Below the pieces are notes generated by a model, which worked only from the letters and a program-made list of their open reading frames with translations, had not been told where the DNA came from and did no database searches. Below, one piece after another: positions 17,622 to 26,393 of a DNA stretch of 64,000 bases (positions are counted from its first letter, which is position 1; each line of letters begins with the position of its first letter). Origin of the DNA: Staphylococcus taiwanensis (lineage in GTDB: Bacteria; Bacillota; Bacilli; Staphylococcales; Staphylococcaceae); contig CP058667.1 of assembly GCA_020544305.1 (NCBI GenBank), positions 372,001-436,000 of the forward strand, written 5' to 3'. The translations under genes were made by a program, and so were the position numbers.

Positions 17622-18826
17622 AAAAGAAAAAAATATTAATACTATGTCAGTATTTTTATCCTGAATATGTATCTTCGGCTACTTTACCTACACAAATGGC
17701 TGAAGATTTAGTTGAAAAAGGAATGAAAATAGACGTTATTTGTGGTTGGCCTTATGAATATAGTAAAGAAAGAAAAGTCCAAAAACAGGTGAATTATAAA
17801 GGAATTAATATTCGTAGATTAAAATATTCTAAGTTTAATAATAAATCTAAAATCGGACGTATTTTTAACTTCTTTTCTCTATTCATAATGTTTATACTGC
17901 AAATGCCAAAAATGTTGAAATACGACCATATACTTGTTTACTCAAATCCTCCCATTTTACCGTTGATACCGGATGTACTACATCGTGTGTTTAAGAAAGA
18001 TTATTCTTTTGTTGTATATGATATTGCTCCAGATAATGCTTTGAAAACAGGTGCAACAAATCCTGGTAGTTTAATTGATAGATTGATGAAATTTATTAAT
18101 AAACGTGTTTATAGAAGTGCCAAAAACGTCATCGTATTGGGAACTGAAATGAAAAATTATTTATTACAAAATAAGATTTCTGGTAACCCAGGTAATATTC
18201 ATGTGATTCCAAATTGGTATACGGAGTCAAAAGATGACAAAGTGTATAATTCAGAATTCCGTAAATTAAGAGAACAATATGACAAGATTCTATTATATAG
18301 CGGAAATATGGGTCAATTACAAGACATGGATACTATTATTGATTTTCTTAAATTAAATAAGGAAAACAATAATACTTTAACCATATTATGTGGCCATGGT
18401 AAGAAATACAAACATGTGAAACAAACAATAGAAGCAAATAATATTCCTAATGTTAAAATATATGAGTTTTTAACTGGAACTGATTATACGGATGTATTAA
18501 AAATAGCAGATGCCTGTTTCGCTTCATTAGTTGAAGAGGGCGTAGGGCTAGGAGTGCCAAGTAAAAATTATGGTTACTTAGCGAATAAAAAACCGCTTAT
18601 TTTAATAATGGATAAACAGTCAGACATTGTTAAACATGTCGAAGAATATGATGCAGGTATTCAAATTAACAATGGTGCAGCGATAGATATTCAGCACTTT
18701 GTAGACCATCATTCAAAAGAATATTTACAAAAATTAGGGCAAAATGCCTACCAGCTATTTAAAGATAAATATACAAGAGCACATAACACGGAAAAATACT
18801 ATAAATTATTGAATGGAGGTCATTAA
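17618..18826 (+). CDS. capL: Capsular glycosyltransferase family 4-like
   Basis: A 402-residue GT-B glycosyltransferase. Seen: ILCQYFYPEYVSSATL (about 7-22, acceptor side), VIPNWYTES (about 202-210), LYSGNMGQLQDMDTII (about 228-243) and the nucleotide-sugar site SLVEEGVGLGVPSKNYGYLA (about 308-327). In S. aureus CapL adds the second sugar (L-FucNAc) to the CapM product. Length matches S. aureus CapL (about 401), and the order capL-M-N-O-P is conserved. Confidence 0.88.
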   Translation: MKKKKILILCQYFYPEYVSSATLPTQMAEDLVEKGMKIDVICGWPYEYSKERKVQKQVNYKGINIRRLKYSKFNNKSKIGRIFNFFSLFIMFILQMPKMLKYDHILVYSNPPILPLIPDVLHRVFKKDYSFVVYDIAPDNALKTGATNPGSLIDRLMKFINKRVYRSAKNVIVLGTEMKNYLLQNKISGNPGNIHVIPNWYTESKDDKVYNSEFRKLREQYDKILLYSGNMGQLQDMDTIIDFLKLNKENNNTLTILCGHGKKYKHVKQTIEANNIPNVKIYEFLTGTDYTDVLKIADACFASLVEEGVGLGVPSKNYGYLANKKPLILIMDKQSDIVKHVEEYDAGIQINNGAAIDIQHFVDHHSKEYLQKLGQNAYQLFKDKYTRAHNTEKYYKLLNGGH

Positions 18827-18827
18827 T

Positions 18828-19385
18828 ATGAAAAGAGCTTTCGACATATTTTGTGCGATTTATGGACTCATTGTAGCAGGTCCTTTTCTATTAATAGTAA
18901 GTTTATTAATTAGATTAGAATCACCGGGACCAGCAATATTTAAACAGAAAAGACCTACATTAAATAACAAACTGTTCAATATCTATAAGTTCAGATCAAT
19001 GAAGATGGATACACCAAATGTAGCAACTGACTTAATGGATCCAGCTGATTTTATAACTAAAACTGGTAAATTTATTCGAAAAACATCAATTGATGAATTA
19101 CCTCAATTAATTAACGTGTTAAAAGGGGACATGTCAATTGTAGGTCCAAGACCGGCACTCTATAATCAATATGAATTAATTGAAAAAAGAACAAAAGTCA
19201 ATGTTCATACTATAAGACCTGGGGTAACAGGTTTAGCTCAAGTCATGGGTAGAGATAATAATACTGACGATCAAAAAGTAATGTATGACAAATATTATTT
19301 AGAGCATCAATCATTTAAATTAGATATGTATATTATCTATAAAACAGTTATTAATACGATTTCTTCAGAAGGTGTATCACACTAA
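18828..19385 (+). CDS. capM: Initiating phosphoglycosyl transferase (bacterial sugar transferase)
   Basis: A 185-residue monotopic transferase. Seen: the N-terminal membrane re-entrant helix (about 9-30), LESPGPAIFKQKRP and YKFRSMKMD (about 38-65), DELPQLINVLKGDMSIVGPRP (about 97-117) and RPGVTGLAQV. It transfers D-FucNAc-1-phosphate to undecaprenyl phosphate, the committed membrane step. GGAGG precedes 18828, so that start is preferred to the open codon at 18813. Its stop overlaps the capN start (TAATG). Confidence 0.92.
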   Translation: MKRAFDIFCAIYGLIVAGPFLLIVSLLIRLESPGPAIFKQKRPTLNNKLFNIYKFRSMKMDTPNVATDLMDPADFITKTGKFIRKTSIDELPQLINVLKGDMSIVGPRPALYNQYELIEKRTKVNVHTIRPGVTGLAQVMGRDNNTDDQKVMYDKYYLEHQSFKLDMYIIYKTVINTISSEGVSH

Positions 19386-20254
19386 TGAATAAAAAAATAT
19401 TAATTACCGGTACAAGTGGATATGTAGGAAGTCATTTAGCAGAAAGTTTAGAACGAAGTGGCAATATCGTTCGAAGATTAAGCGTGAGAAATTCACTTTG
19501 GAAAAGCCAATCATTTAGTGACATAGATACAATAATCCATACAGCAGCACTGGTTCATAATAATGATCCGAATGCGAAACTTGAAGATTATTTCAAAGTA
19601 AATACTCACTTGCCGATAGAATTAGCTAAGAAAGCTAAGGAAGACGGTGTTCATCAATTTATATTTATGAGTACTATGGCAGTTTATGGTAAAGATGGAG
19701 AGTTAGGTTCTGTAGATGAAATTACGAATCCTTTAGCAATCCATCCTGTCACAAATTATGGTATGTCCAAAGCTAAAGCCGAAGAGAAACTATTTGAAAT
19801 GAATAATGAAGATTTCAAGATAGTAATTGTACGTCCACCAATGATTTACGGAAAAGATTCACCAGGTAATTTCTCTAGATTGAAAAGAGTGGCTGAGATA
19901 TTACCAGTTATACCAAAGATTAATAATATGAGAAGTGCGCTATATATTAAACATTTAGAGGGTTATATCAAACAACTTATTGAAAAGGACTACAACGGTA
20001 TCTATCATCCTAAAGATAGTTTCAATTTTGATACGACCGAGGTAATTACAGAAATTCGTAATTCTCAAAATAAGAAAACGATATTAATACCAATACCAAA
20101 ATTTACTTATCCACTTTTAAATAAAGTGAAAGTAATTTCAAAGCTTTATGGGAATTTAATATATGGAAATGATTTATATTTACATGAAAACAAAGTGGAA
20201 CTCGGAGAACAAGATTTTAAAACAATCATTAATGACATCATGAATAATAGCTAA
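19385..20254 (+). CDS. capN: UDP-4-keto-6-deoxy sugar reductase of the D-FucNAc branch
   Basis: A 289-residue extended SDR. Seen: LITGTSGYVGSHLAESL (5-21), FMSTMAVYGKDGE (about 93-105) and the YGMSK catalytic motif (about 125-129). In S. aureus CapN reduces the CapD product to UDP-D-FucNAc, the substrate of CapM. It is followed by a 63-base gap before capO, with no terminator. Confidence 0.88.
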   Translation: MNKKILITGTSGYVGSHLAESLERSGNIVRRLSVRNSLWKSQSFSDIDTIIHTAALVHNNDPNAKLEDYFKVNTHLPIELAKKAKEDGVHQFIFMSTMAVYGKDGELGSVDEITNPLAIHPVTNYGMSKAKAEEKLFEMNNEDFKIVIVRPPMIYGKDSPGNFSRLKRVAEILPVIPKINNMRSALYIKHLEGYIKQLIEKDYNGIYHPKDSFNFDTTEVITEIRNSQNKKTILIPIPKFTYPLLNKVKVISKLYGNLIYGNDLYLHENKVELGEQDFKTIINDIMNNS

Positions 20255-20317
20255 TACTTTTAGAAACATTTAAATGAAAATAACATATAAAAAATGCGTT
20301 TAATGGAGGGTATTACA

Positions 20318-21589
20318 TTGAAATTAACAGTAGTAGGATTAGGCTATATTGGTTTACCAACGTCAATTATGTTCGCTAAGCATGGTGTGGATGTCCTAGG
20401 TGTAGACATTAACCCAAAAACGATTGATAGCTTACAAAGTGGAAAAGTTAACATTGAAGAACCAGGATTACAAGAAGTCTTTGAAGAAGTCTTAGAAAAA
20501 GGGAAATTAAAAGTATCTACAACACCTGCTGAAGCAGATGCATTTATCATTTCGGTACCAACGCCTAATAATGATGATGAATATGAGTCTTGCGATATTT
20601 CTATCGTATTGAGTGCTGTGAATAGCGTATTACCTTACCTTAAAAAAGGGGATACGATTATTGTAGAATCTACAATTGCGCCACGAACTATGGATGACCA
20701 TGTAAAACCTTTAATAGAAGAAAAAGGGTTCACGATTGGAGAAGATATCTATTTAGTGCATTGCCCAGAACGTGTATTACCTGGGAAAATATTAGAAGAA
20801 TTAGTGTATAACAACCGTATTATTGGTGGCGTAACACCTAATTGTGTTGAAGCGGGTAAGCGTGTTTATAGTACTTTCGTGCAAGGTGAAATGATAGAAA
20901 CCAATGCACGTACTGCTGAAATGAGTAAATTAATGGAAAATACGTATCGTGATTTAAATATTGCATTAGCTAATGAAATTACTAAAATTAGTAACAATTT
21001 AGACATTAATGTATTAGATGTTATCGAAATGGCAAATAAGCATCCACGTGTAAACATTCATTCTCCAGGACCAGGAGTAGGAGGACATTGTTTAGCAGTA
21101 GATCCTTACTTCATTATCGCTAAAGATCCAGAGCACTCACCATTAATCCAAACTGGACGCAAAGTTAACCGTTCAATGCCTGAATATGTTGTTGAAAACG
21201 TAAAACGCATTTTAATTGACGTCGATAATGCTAAAGTAGCCGTATTTGGTTTAACTTATAAAGGTGATGTTGATGATATTCGTGAGTCACCAGCATTTGA
21301 TATTTATAAATTATTACAAGACGAACAATTAGAAGTTACTGCTTATGATCCACATGTAGAATTAGATTTTGTTGAAAAAGATATTAAAAAAGCAACAGAT
21401 AACGCATCACTTGTTTTAATACTTAGCGATCATTCAGAATTTAAAACATTCAATGACAGTGACTTTGAAAATATGAAAAACAAAATCATCTTTGACACAA
21501 AAAATATTGTTAAATCTGAATTTAATGAAGTATCTTACTTTAACTATGGTAATCTATATAAAACTAAGGATATTGAGTTGAAAAAATAA
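20318..21589 (+). CDS. capO: UDP-N-acetyl-D-mannosamine dehydrogenase
   Basis: A 423-residue NAD-dependent four-electron dehydrogenase that makes UDP-ManNAcA. Seen: VVGLGYIGLPTSIMFA (about 4-19), EMSKLMENTYRDLNIALANE (about 205-224), the catalytic cysteine in GVGGHCLAVDPY (about 253-264), and FGLTYKGDVDDIRESPA (about 309-325). The ATG at 20294 is in frame, but GGAGG at 20305-20309 points to the TTG at 20318, where family homology begins. In S. aureus CapO is a target of the CapB kinase. Confidence 0.9.
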   Translation: MKLTVVGLGYIGLPTSIMFAKHGVDVLGVDINPKTIDSLQSGKVNIEEPGLQEVFEEVLEKGKLKVSTTPAEADAFIISVPTPNNDDEYESCDISIVLSAVNSVLPYLKKGDTIIVESTIAPRTMDDHVKPLIEEKGFTIGEDIYLVHCPERVLPGKILEELVYNNRIIGGVTPNCVEAGKRVYSTFVQGEMIETNARTAEMSKLMENTYRDLNIALANEITKISNNLDINVLDVIEMANKHPRVNIHSPGPGVGGHCLAVDPYFIIAKDPEHSPLIQTGRKVNRSMPEYVVENVKRILIDVDNAKVAVFGLTYKGDVDDIRESPAFDIYKLLQDEQLEVTAYDPHVELDFVEKDIKKATDNASLVLILSDHSEFKTFNDSDFENMKNKIIFDTKNIVKSEFNEVSYFNYGNLYKTKDIELKK

Positions 21590-21632
21590 GCAAATTCGCA
21601 TTAACCATATTCAATTAATAAGGGGTATAAAA

Positions 21633-22772
21633 ATGAAGAAAATAATGACTATTTTTGGTACTCGTCCCGAAGCGATAAAAATGGCACCTTTAGTTAAAGA
21701 ATTACAAAAGAATGAACATTTAGAACCAGTAGTTGTCATTACAGCACAACATAGAGAGATGCTTGATAGTGTTTTAAAGATATTTGATGTAAAGCCAGAT
21801 CATGATTTAAATATTATGAAAGCAAACCAGACTCTAGCAGAACTTACTTCTAGAATTACAACAAAGTTAGATGCAGTTATAAAAGAAGAACAACCAGACA
21901 TGGTACTTGTTCATGGTGATACAACGTCGACGTTTGTAGGTGGTCTTACTGCTTTTTATAATCAAACACCAATTGGACATGTTGAAGCAGGGCTAAGAAC
22001 TTGGAATAAATATTCTCCATTCCCTGAAGAAATGAACCGAGTTATGGTTGGAAATATGGCCGATTTAAACTTTGCGCCAACTGATAAAGCTGCTGATAAT
22101 TTAAGAGAAGAAAATAAAGCAGAAAATAGTATTGCAATAACAGGTAACACTGCTATTGATGCTATGAAAACAACAATTAAAGATGATTACCAATCAGACA
22201 TACTTGAAAGACACAGTGATAAAAAAATTATTTTATTAACAGCTCATAGAAGAGAAAACATTGGGGAACCGATGCACAATATTTTTAAAGCAGTTAAGCA
22301 AATAGTGGACGAGTATGAAGATATTGTTGTTATTTATCCAATGCATAAAAATCCTAAAGTAAGAGAAATTGCTGGCCAATACCTGGAAAATCATCCTAGA
22401 ATTGAATTGATTGAGCCACTTGATGTGATTGATTTCCATAATTTCGCGAATGAATCTCATTTAATTCTTACAGATTCAGGTGGTGTACAAGAAGAAGCGC
22501 CTTCTTTAGGTAAACCAGTATTAGTTTTAAGAGATACAACTGAAAGACCAGAAGGTGTGAGCGCTGGTACATTAAAAGTGGTTGGAACAACATATGAATC
22601 AATATTTAATGAAACGAAGACGTTATTAGATAATCAAGATGAATATGTGAAAATGAGTAAAGCTAGTAACCCTTATGGTGATGGTGAAGCTTCAAGACGC
22701 ATTTGTGAAAATATAGAATATTATTTTGGTATTCGAGAAGCAAAACCTGAGTCATTTAAAGTTGATAACTAA
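21633..22772 (+). CDS. capP: UDP-N-acetylglucosamine 2-epimerase (ManNAc branch)
   Basis: A 379-residue non-hydrolysing epimerase producing UDP-ManNAc for CapO. Seen: IFGTRPEAIKMAPLVKEL (6-23), HGDTTSTFVGG, GHVEAGLRTWNKYSPFPEEM (about 112-131), TAHRRENIG and TDSGGVQEEAPSLG (about 283-296). A separate housekeeping mnaA normally exists elsewhere in staphylococci, so this copy may be dedicated to capsule. Last gene of the operon, followed by a strong terminator. Confidence 0.9.
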   Translation: MKKIMTIFGTRPEAIKMAPLVKELQKNEHLEPVVVITAQHREMLDSVLKIFDVKPDHDLNIMKANQTLAELTSRITTKLDAVIKEEQPDMVLVHGDTTSTFVGGLTAFYNQTPIGHVEAGLRTWNKYSPFPEEMNRVMVGNMADLNFAPTDKAADNLREENKAENSIAITGNTAIDAMKTTIKDDYQSDILERHSDKKIILLTAHRRENIGEPMHNIFKAVKQIVDEYEDIVVIYPMHKNPKVREIAGQYLENHPRIELIEPLDVIDFHNFANESHLILTDSGGVQEEAPSLGKPVLVLRDTTERPEGVSAGTLKVVGTTYESIFNETKTLLDNQDEYVKMSKASNPYGDGEASRRICENIEYYFGIREAKPESFKVDN

Positions 22773-22786
22773 TAAATATTCAAATT

Positions 22787-22835
22787 GCATCTCAGAAGTT
22801 GAAACTCATATCAACTTAAATTGAGATGCTTTTTG
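22787..22835 (+). terminator. Terminator of the capsule operon
   Basis: A two-tier hairpin: outer stem GCATCTCA / TGAGATGC, inner stem AAGTTGA / TCAACTT, followed by TTTTT. Confidence 0.85.
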
Positions 22836-22872
22836 AGCATATATAGTTGAAAAATATGATAGGAGAAAAAGA

Positions 22873-23820
22873 ATGAAAAAAAGAAAATCAAAGTTATTTA
22901 AAATTCTTTTAACTATATTCATTGTGTTGCTTGTCTTAGCTATTGCTGCAGGAATATACATTTTTGCCAAAATACATTCTTTTAGTGATAATATTACTAA
23001 ACCTCTCGATAGGGATAAATCCGAATTAAGAGATAAGCCGGCTAAAGATGGAGATCCAATGACAGTAGTATTATATGGTATTGATGATGATGCACAAAGA
23101 GAAAAAGAAGCTTTAGGTCAACGAAGTGATTCAATCGTATTAATGTCAATTAATCCTAAAAAGAATAAAACTGTAATGGTAAGTATCCCTAGGGATACGA
23201 GAGCTAAAATCGTTGGTCATGGAACTACTGAAAAAATTAATCATGCATATGCATATGGTGGTCCAAATATGGCAGTAAAATCTCTTGAAAAGCTAATGGA
23301 CGTGCCAGTTGACCATTATGTAGCAATTAATATGGATGGTGTAAAAACCGTAGTAGACGAAATTGGTGGCGTAACTGTTCCAAGTAATGCAACATTCAAT
23401 ACAACAGATTCGAAGAAAGATTATCAATTTAAACAAGGTAAAAAGTACGATATGGATGGGGAAGAAGCATTAGCATATATGCGTAGTCGTAAAGATGAAG
23501 GTGCAGGCGGTGATGAAGGTCGTCAAATGAGACAGCAACAAATCATTACTGCAGTTGCTAAAGAAGCATTCTCAATTAATTCCATTACAAAACTAGATGG
23601 TATTTTCAAAGCAGCACAAGATAACTTGAAAACAGACTTGAGCTTTGGCCAATTAAATCGTTTTAAATCAGATTATGATAATGCACAAGATAACGTAAAA
23701 CGTTTAACAATTAATGGTCAAAATAAATTAGGAGATGACAATTTATATTACTTCTATCCTGATAAAAATAGTTTAAATGACATTAAAAAGAAACTAAAAG
23801 ACAACTTAGAAATTAAATAA
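22873..23820 (+). CDS. LytR-CpsA-Psr family glycopolymer-peptidoglycan ligase
   Basis: A 315-residue protein with a short basic cytoplasmic N-terminus, one membrane helix (about 12-34), and an extracellular LCP domain (about 60-250). Seen: VVLYGIDDD, GQRSDSIVLMSINP (about 82-95), SIPRDTRAKIVGHG (about 107-120), KINHAYAYGG and AYMRSRKDEGAGGDEGRQMRQQQ, with the conserved Arg/Asp residues that hold lipid pyrophosphate. The family transfers undecaprenyl-linked glycopolymers to peptidoglycan. Directly after the capsule operon, yet separated from it by a terminator. Capsule attachment is a fair inference; wall teichoic acid transfer is the alternative. Confidence 0.88.
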   Translation: MKKRKSKLFKILLTIFIVLLVLAIAAGIYIFAKIHSFSDNITKPLDRDKSELRDKPAKDGDPMTVVLYGIDDDAQREKEALGQRSDSIVLMSINPKKNKTVMVSIPRDTRAKIVGHGTTEKINHAYAYGGPNMAVKSLEKLMDVPVDHYVAINMDGVKTVVDEIGGVTVPSNATFNTTDSKKDYQFKQGKKYDMDGEEALAYMRSRKDEGAGGDEGRQMRQQQIITAVAKEAFSINSITKLDGIFKAAQDNLKTDLSFGQLNRFKSDYDNAQDNVKRLTINGQNKLGDDNLYYFYPDKNSLNDIKKKLKDNLEIK

Positions 23821-23839
23821 TTAATTTTTAATATCTTAG

Positions 23840-23884
23840 AAAATACTCTGTTGATGACAATAATCATCGACAGAGTGTTTTCTT
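23840..23884 (+). terminator. Terminator after the LCP gene
   Basis: A long stem AATACTCTGTTGATGA / TCATCGACAGAGTGTT with a 6-base loop and a T-rich tail. Confidence 0.85.
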
Positions 23885-23916
23885 GTATTAGAACTCAAAA
23901 ACACAATAGGAACACA

Positions 23917-23951
23917 AAAAAAGACGCCCGCTCCATGGAGGGGTCTTGATC
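23917..23951 (-). terminator. Terminator of the alkaline phosphatase gene
   Basis: On the minus strand AAGACCCCTCCATGGAGCGGGCGTCTT is followed by a run of T. The inner CTCCATGGAG palindrome is perfect and the outer stem is interrupted. Confidence 0.7.
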
Positions 23952-23974
23952 TCTATAACGCTATGACTGAGATA

Positions 23975-25450
23975 TTATTGTTGGTTTTGATTAGATGATA
24001 CGTCTTTACTAAAGAAGTCGAAGATGTTTTTCGCGCTGTCTGTGTTATCTTTGTTACCTGTGAATTTATCTTCGCCTGGACCGTGTGCGTAAGTGTTTAC
24101 GTCTTCACCAGTATGACCATAAGTTGTCCAACCAGTATGAGATTCATCGTTAATTGGTTTTTGAATTGCATCTTGTAATTTCGTTGTAGCTGCTACGACT
24201 TTAGGATCTTTTTCATCTTTAGTTTTAGATTTAGCATCTTTAAGTTCTTTAGCAGCGTCTTTCACTTTATCCATTTGTTTAGAAGGGAATTTAATACCAT
24301 AACCTTCGTTAATTACTTTTTCAGGATCTTTGCCTTCAGCAATTTGTTTCGTCATGTAGCTACCAGAGTGTTTCATTTTATGAATCGCTTCAGGATTCCA
24401 GACATAATCTTTGCCTTTAGCAATTGATAAACCACCAGTTGAGTGATCGGCAGTTGCTACAACTAAAGTGTCTTTATGTTTGTTAGAGTAGTCAATTGCG
24501 TTTTGGAAAGCTTTTTCAAAGCCACCCATTTCTGACATAACGCCAGTAATATCGTTAGGATGTCCTGATTTATCAATTGACGCACCTTCAACCATTAAGA
24601 AGAAGCCTTTGTCATTTTTTTCTAATTTAGATAATGCACTGTTTTCCATATCTACTAATAATGGATTACTTTGAGGTGCATCAATTTGTAATGGCATATC
24701 TTTTTCAGAGAATAGACCTAACACTTGATCACTTTGAGAGTTAGCCAATTCATCTTTGTTCGTTACATAATCATAACCGTCTTTTTTAAATTTATCAGTT
24801 AAGTTGCCATTGTCTTTACCGAAGTATTTAGAGCCGCCACCTAAGATGACATCTGCTTTATGTTGACCGTTAATTTTATCATTATAAAATTGTTGTGCGA
24901 TTTCATCTTTTTTATCACGATCATCTACATGTGCAGCATATACAGCGGGTGTTGCATCTGTAACTTCTGCAGTTGTAACGATACCAGTTGATTTACCACG
25001 TTCTTTAGCATCTTCTAATACTGACTTTAATGGTTTCTTATTATTATCAACTGAGATAGCACCATTATATGTTTTGTGACCAGTCGCAAAGGCAGTACCA
25101 CCTGCTGCTGAGTCAGTAACATTTTCTTTAGGGTCATTTGGGTTTGTACGATTTGTCCCTTTTAAGTACTTATCAAATGCAGTTTGATCTAATTCTTTTG
25201 TGTTTGGATTGTCAGCGTAGTAACGATAAGCTGAGTTATAGGCAGGACCCATACCATCGCCAACCATGAAGATTACATTTTTAGGATTTTTAGTATTACC
25301 AATTGCCATGTAGTCGCCGTCTTGACCTTGTTGGCCTTGATTTCCTTCGCCAGAATCTGAGGCGAAAGATACTTGTGTTGTCCCCAATAGAGATGCAGCT
25401 ATGATTGAACTCGCCACTGTTGTTTTACCAAATTTGCTGATGAAACTCAT
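23975..25450 (-). CDS. phoB: Secreted alkaline phosphatase
   Basis: A 491-residue exported phosphomonoesterase that releases inorganic phosphate outside the cell. The signal peptide is residues 1-30 (hydrophobic core VASSIIAASLLGTTQVSFA before SDSGE). Seen: MVGDGMGPAYNS (about 61-72, metal ligand Asp), the catalytic serine in VTDSAAGGTAFATGHK (about 111-126), VEGASIDKSGH (about 288-298), TADHSTGG (about 333-340) and GHTGEDV near the C-terminus. It stands alone between two terminators and has a PhoP-type box at its promoter, so phosphate starvation should induce it. Confidence 0.92.
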   Translation of the reverse strand: MSFISKFGKTTVASSIIAASLLGTTQVSFASDSGEGNQGQQGQDGDYMAIGNTKNPKNVIFMVGDGMGPAYNSAYRYYADNPNTKELDQTAFDKYLKGTNRTNPNDPKENVTDSAAGGTAFATGHKTYNGAISVDNNKKPLKSVLEDAKERGKSTGIVTTAEVTDATPAVYAAHVDDRDKKDEIAQQFYNDKINGQHKADVILGGGSKYFGKDNGNLTDKFKKDGYDYVTNKDELANSQSDQVLGLFSEKDMPLQIDAPQSNPLLVDMENSALSKLEKNDKGFFLMVEGASIDKSGHPNDITGVMSEMGGFEKAFQNAIDYSNKHKDTLVVATADHSTGGLSIAKGKDYVWNPEAIHKMKHSGSYMTKQIAEGKDPEKVINEGYGIKFPSKQMDKVKDAAKELKDAKSKTKDEKDPKVVAATTKLQDAIQKPINDESHTGWTTYGHTGEDVNTYAHGPGEDKFTGNKDNTDSAKNIFDFFSKDVSSNQNQQ

Positions 25451-25522
25451 TTCAAAAAGCCCCCTAATATGTATAAAGTAGTTGTTACATATTCATATTA
25501 AGAAACATTATTTGAGATACAG

Positions 25523-25573
25523 TTAGTATAAAGTTATTTTTAAGTTAAGTAATTGTAAACAATTATTAACTAT
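25523..25573 (-). promoter_or_regulatory. PhoP box and promoter of the alkaline phosphatase gene
   Basis: Read on the minus strand, GTTAAT, TTTACA, TTAACT and ATAACT follow one another at exact 11-bp steps, then TATACT as the -10 box. Tandem TT(A/T/C)A(A/C)A-like repeats with 11-bp phase are the PhoP binding pattern known from Bacillus. Confidence 0.7.
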
Positions 25574-25672
25574 TTGAAACCATTGCGAATTTAACTTTAT
25601 TGATGACGTTCGATTTATTGCTTTTCATTTTTTCAGAAAATAGTTATAATCATATTAAATAAAATAGTTTGT

Positions 25673-25794
25673 CTTATTAAGAGTGAGTGGAGGGAATTGG
25701 CCCTATGAAACTCCAGCAACTGCGTTTGACGTGAGGTGCTAAATCCAACAGGAATTCCTGAAAGATAAGAAGATGTCCGTGAGCGCTTCTTATT
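25673..25794 (+). ncRNA. SAM-I (S-box) riboswitch
   Basis: The region matches the S-box consensus in order: P1 strand CTTATTAAGAG, GGAGGGA-TTGGCCCTATGAAAC, CCAGCAAC, GAGGTGCTAAATCC, CAGGAATTCCTG, GAAAGATAAG. It then has a second hairpin ATAAGAAG...CTTCTTAT (25764-25792), which shares the 3' P1 strand and acts as the expression platform. The T-run after it is short, so termination may be weak. S-box RNAs turn genes off when S-adenosylmethionine is plentiful. The next gene is a 56-residue unknown protein. Confidence 0.9.
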
Positions 25795-25844
25795 TAAGGA
25801 GGGCTATTTTATTTACCCAAATTTATGAAAAGGTGGTAAAACAT

Positions 25845-26015
25845 ATGGCAACATTGCAAGAACTATTTGAACAATTAGACTATTGGGAGCAGTTTTCACC
25901 AAAGAATTATGGTGGCAGTATGTTGAAAGCGGCAAAAAAAGGAGATATAAAAAAGCAAATATATGGTAGTGTTTCGATTGAAGATATTAGAACGTATATT
26001 TTAAATAAGAAATAA
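25845..26015 (+). CDS. 56-residue unknown protein under a SAM riboswitch
   Basis: A small hydrophilic, probably helical protein (MATLQELFEQLDYWEQF...KKAKKGDIKKQI...) without signal peptide, membrane segment or cysteine. The frame is open back to 25773 inside the riboswitch, but AAAGGTGG 7 bases upstream fixes the ATG at 25845. It is the only gene obviously controlled by the S-box, so it should be made when S-adenosylmethionine or methionine is scarce. No family was recognised. No cysteine and only two methionines are consistent with a sulfur-sparing product. Another small membrane protein begins 173 bases downstream. Confidence 0.75.
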   Translation: MATLQELFEQLDYWEQFSPKNYGGSMLKAAKKGDIKKQIYGSVSIEDIRTYILNKK

Positions 26016-26188
26016 TGGCTCGTGTGTTTTCTTAAAGCATTAGTAGATATATGATAGAAGCGGTCCCTTGAAATATTTATGATTTCGGTATCGATTCTGT
26101 TTTTATAATGTTCATTTCGAGATGAAAGTTGTAAAATGAAAATTAAGACAATATATCAATTAAATATAGAAATAGAGGTGTTCTACCT

Positions 26189-26353
26189 ATGATATTAATT
26201 ATGTTATCTCCATTACTCATCATCGGTTTTATCGCATTATCAATTATGGAAGAACGAAAACGTAAAAACAAAACACAAAATAAAGAAGCAGAAATTGATA
26301 AAGAGAAGAATAAACTTTCTAATCCTTATTATGACAATGATCATAAGGAATAA
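26189..26353 (+). CDS. 54-residue single-pass membrane microprotein
   Basis: The frame starts with a hydrophobic helix (MILIMLSPLLIIGFIALSIM), followed by a highly charged tail (EERKRKNKTQ...EIDKEKNK) ending SNPYYDNDHKE. AGAGGTG lies 11 bases upstream. It sits 40 bases before the response regulator gene braR on the same strand with no terminator between, so it may be co-transcribed with braRS. Function unknown; an accessory role with the membrane sensor is possible but unproven. Confidence 0.65.
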   Translation: MILIMLSPLLIIGFIALSIMEERKRKNKTQNKEAEIDKEKNKLSNPYYDNDHKE

Positions 26354-26393
26354 TCATAGATTAAATAGAAGTTTGTAATGAAAGGTGTACAAT

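Noticed and set aside
25825-25839. MKRW leader peptide as a translational attenuator
   Set aside because: Four codons that simply contain the ribosome binding site of the next gene; no repeated regulatory codons or own ribosome site at proper distance.
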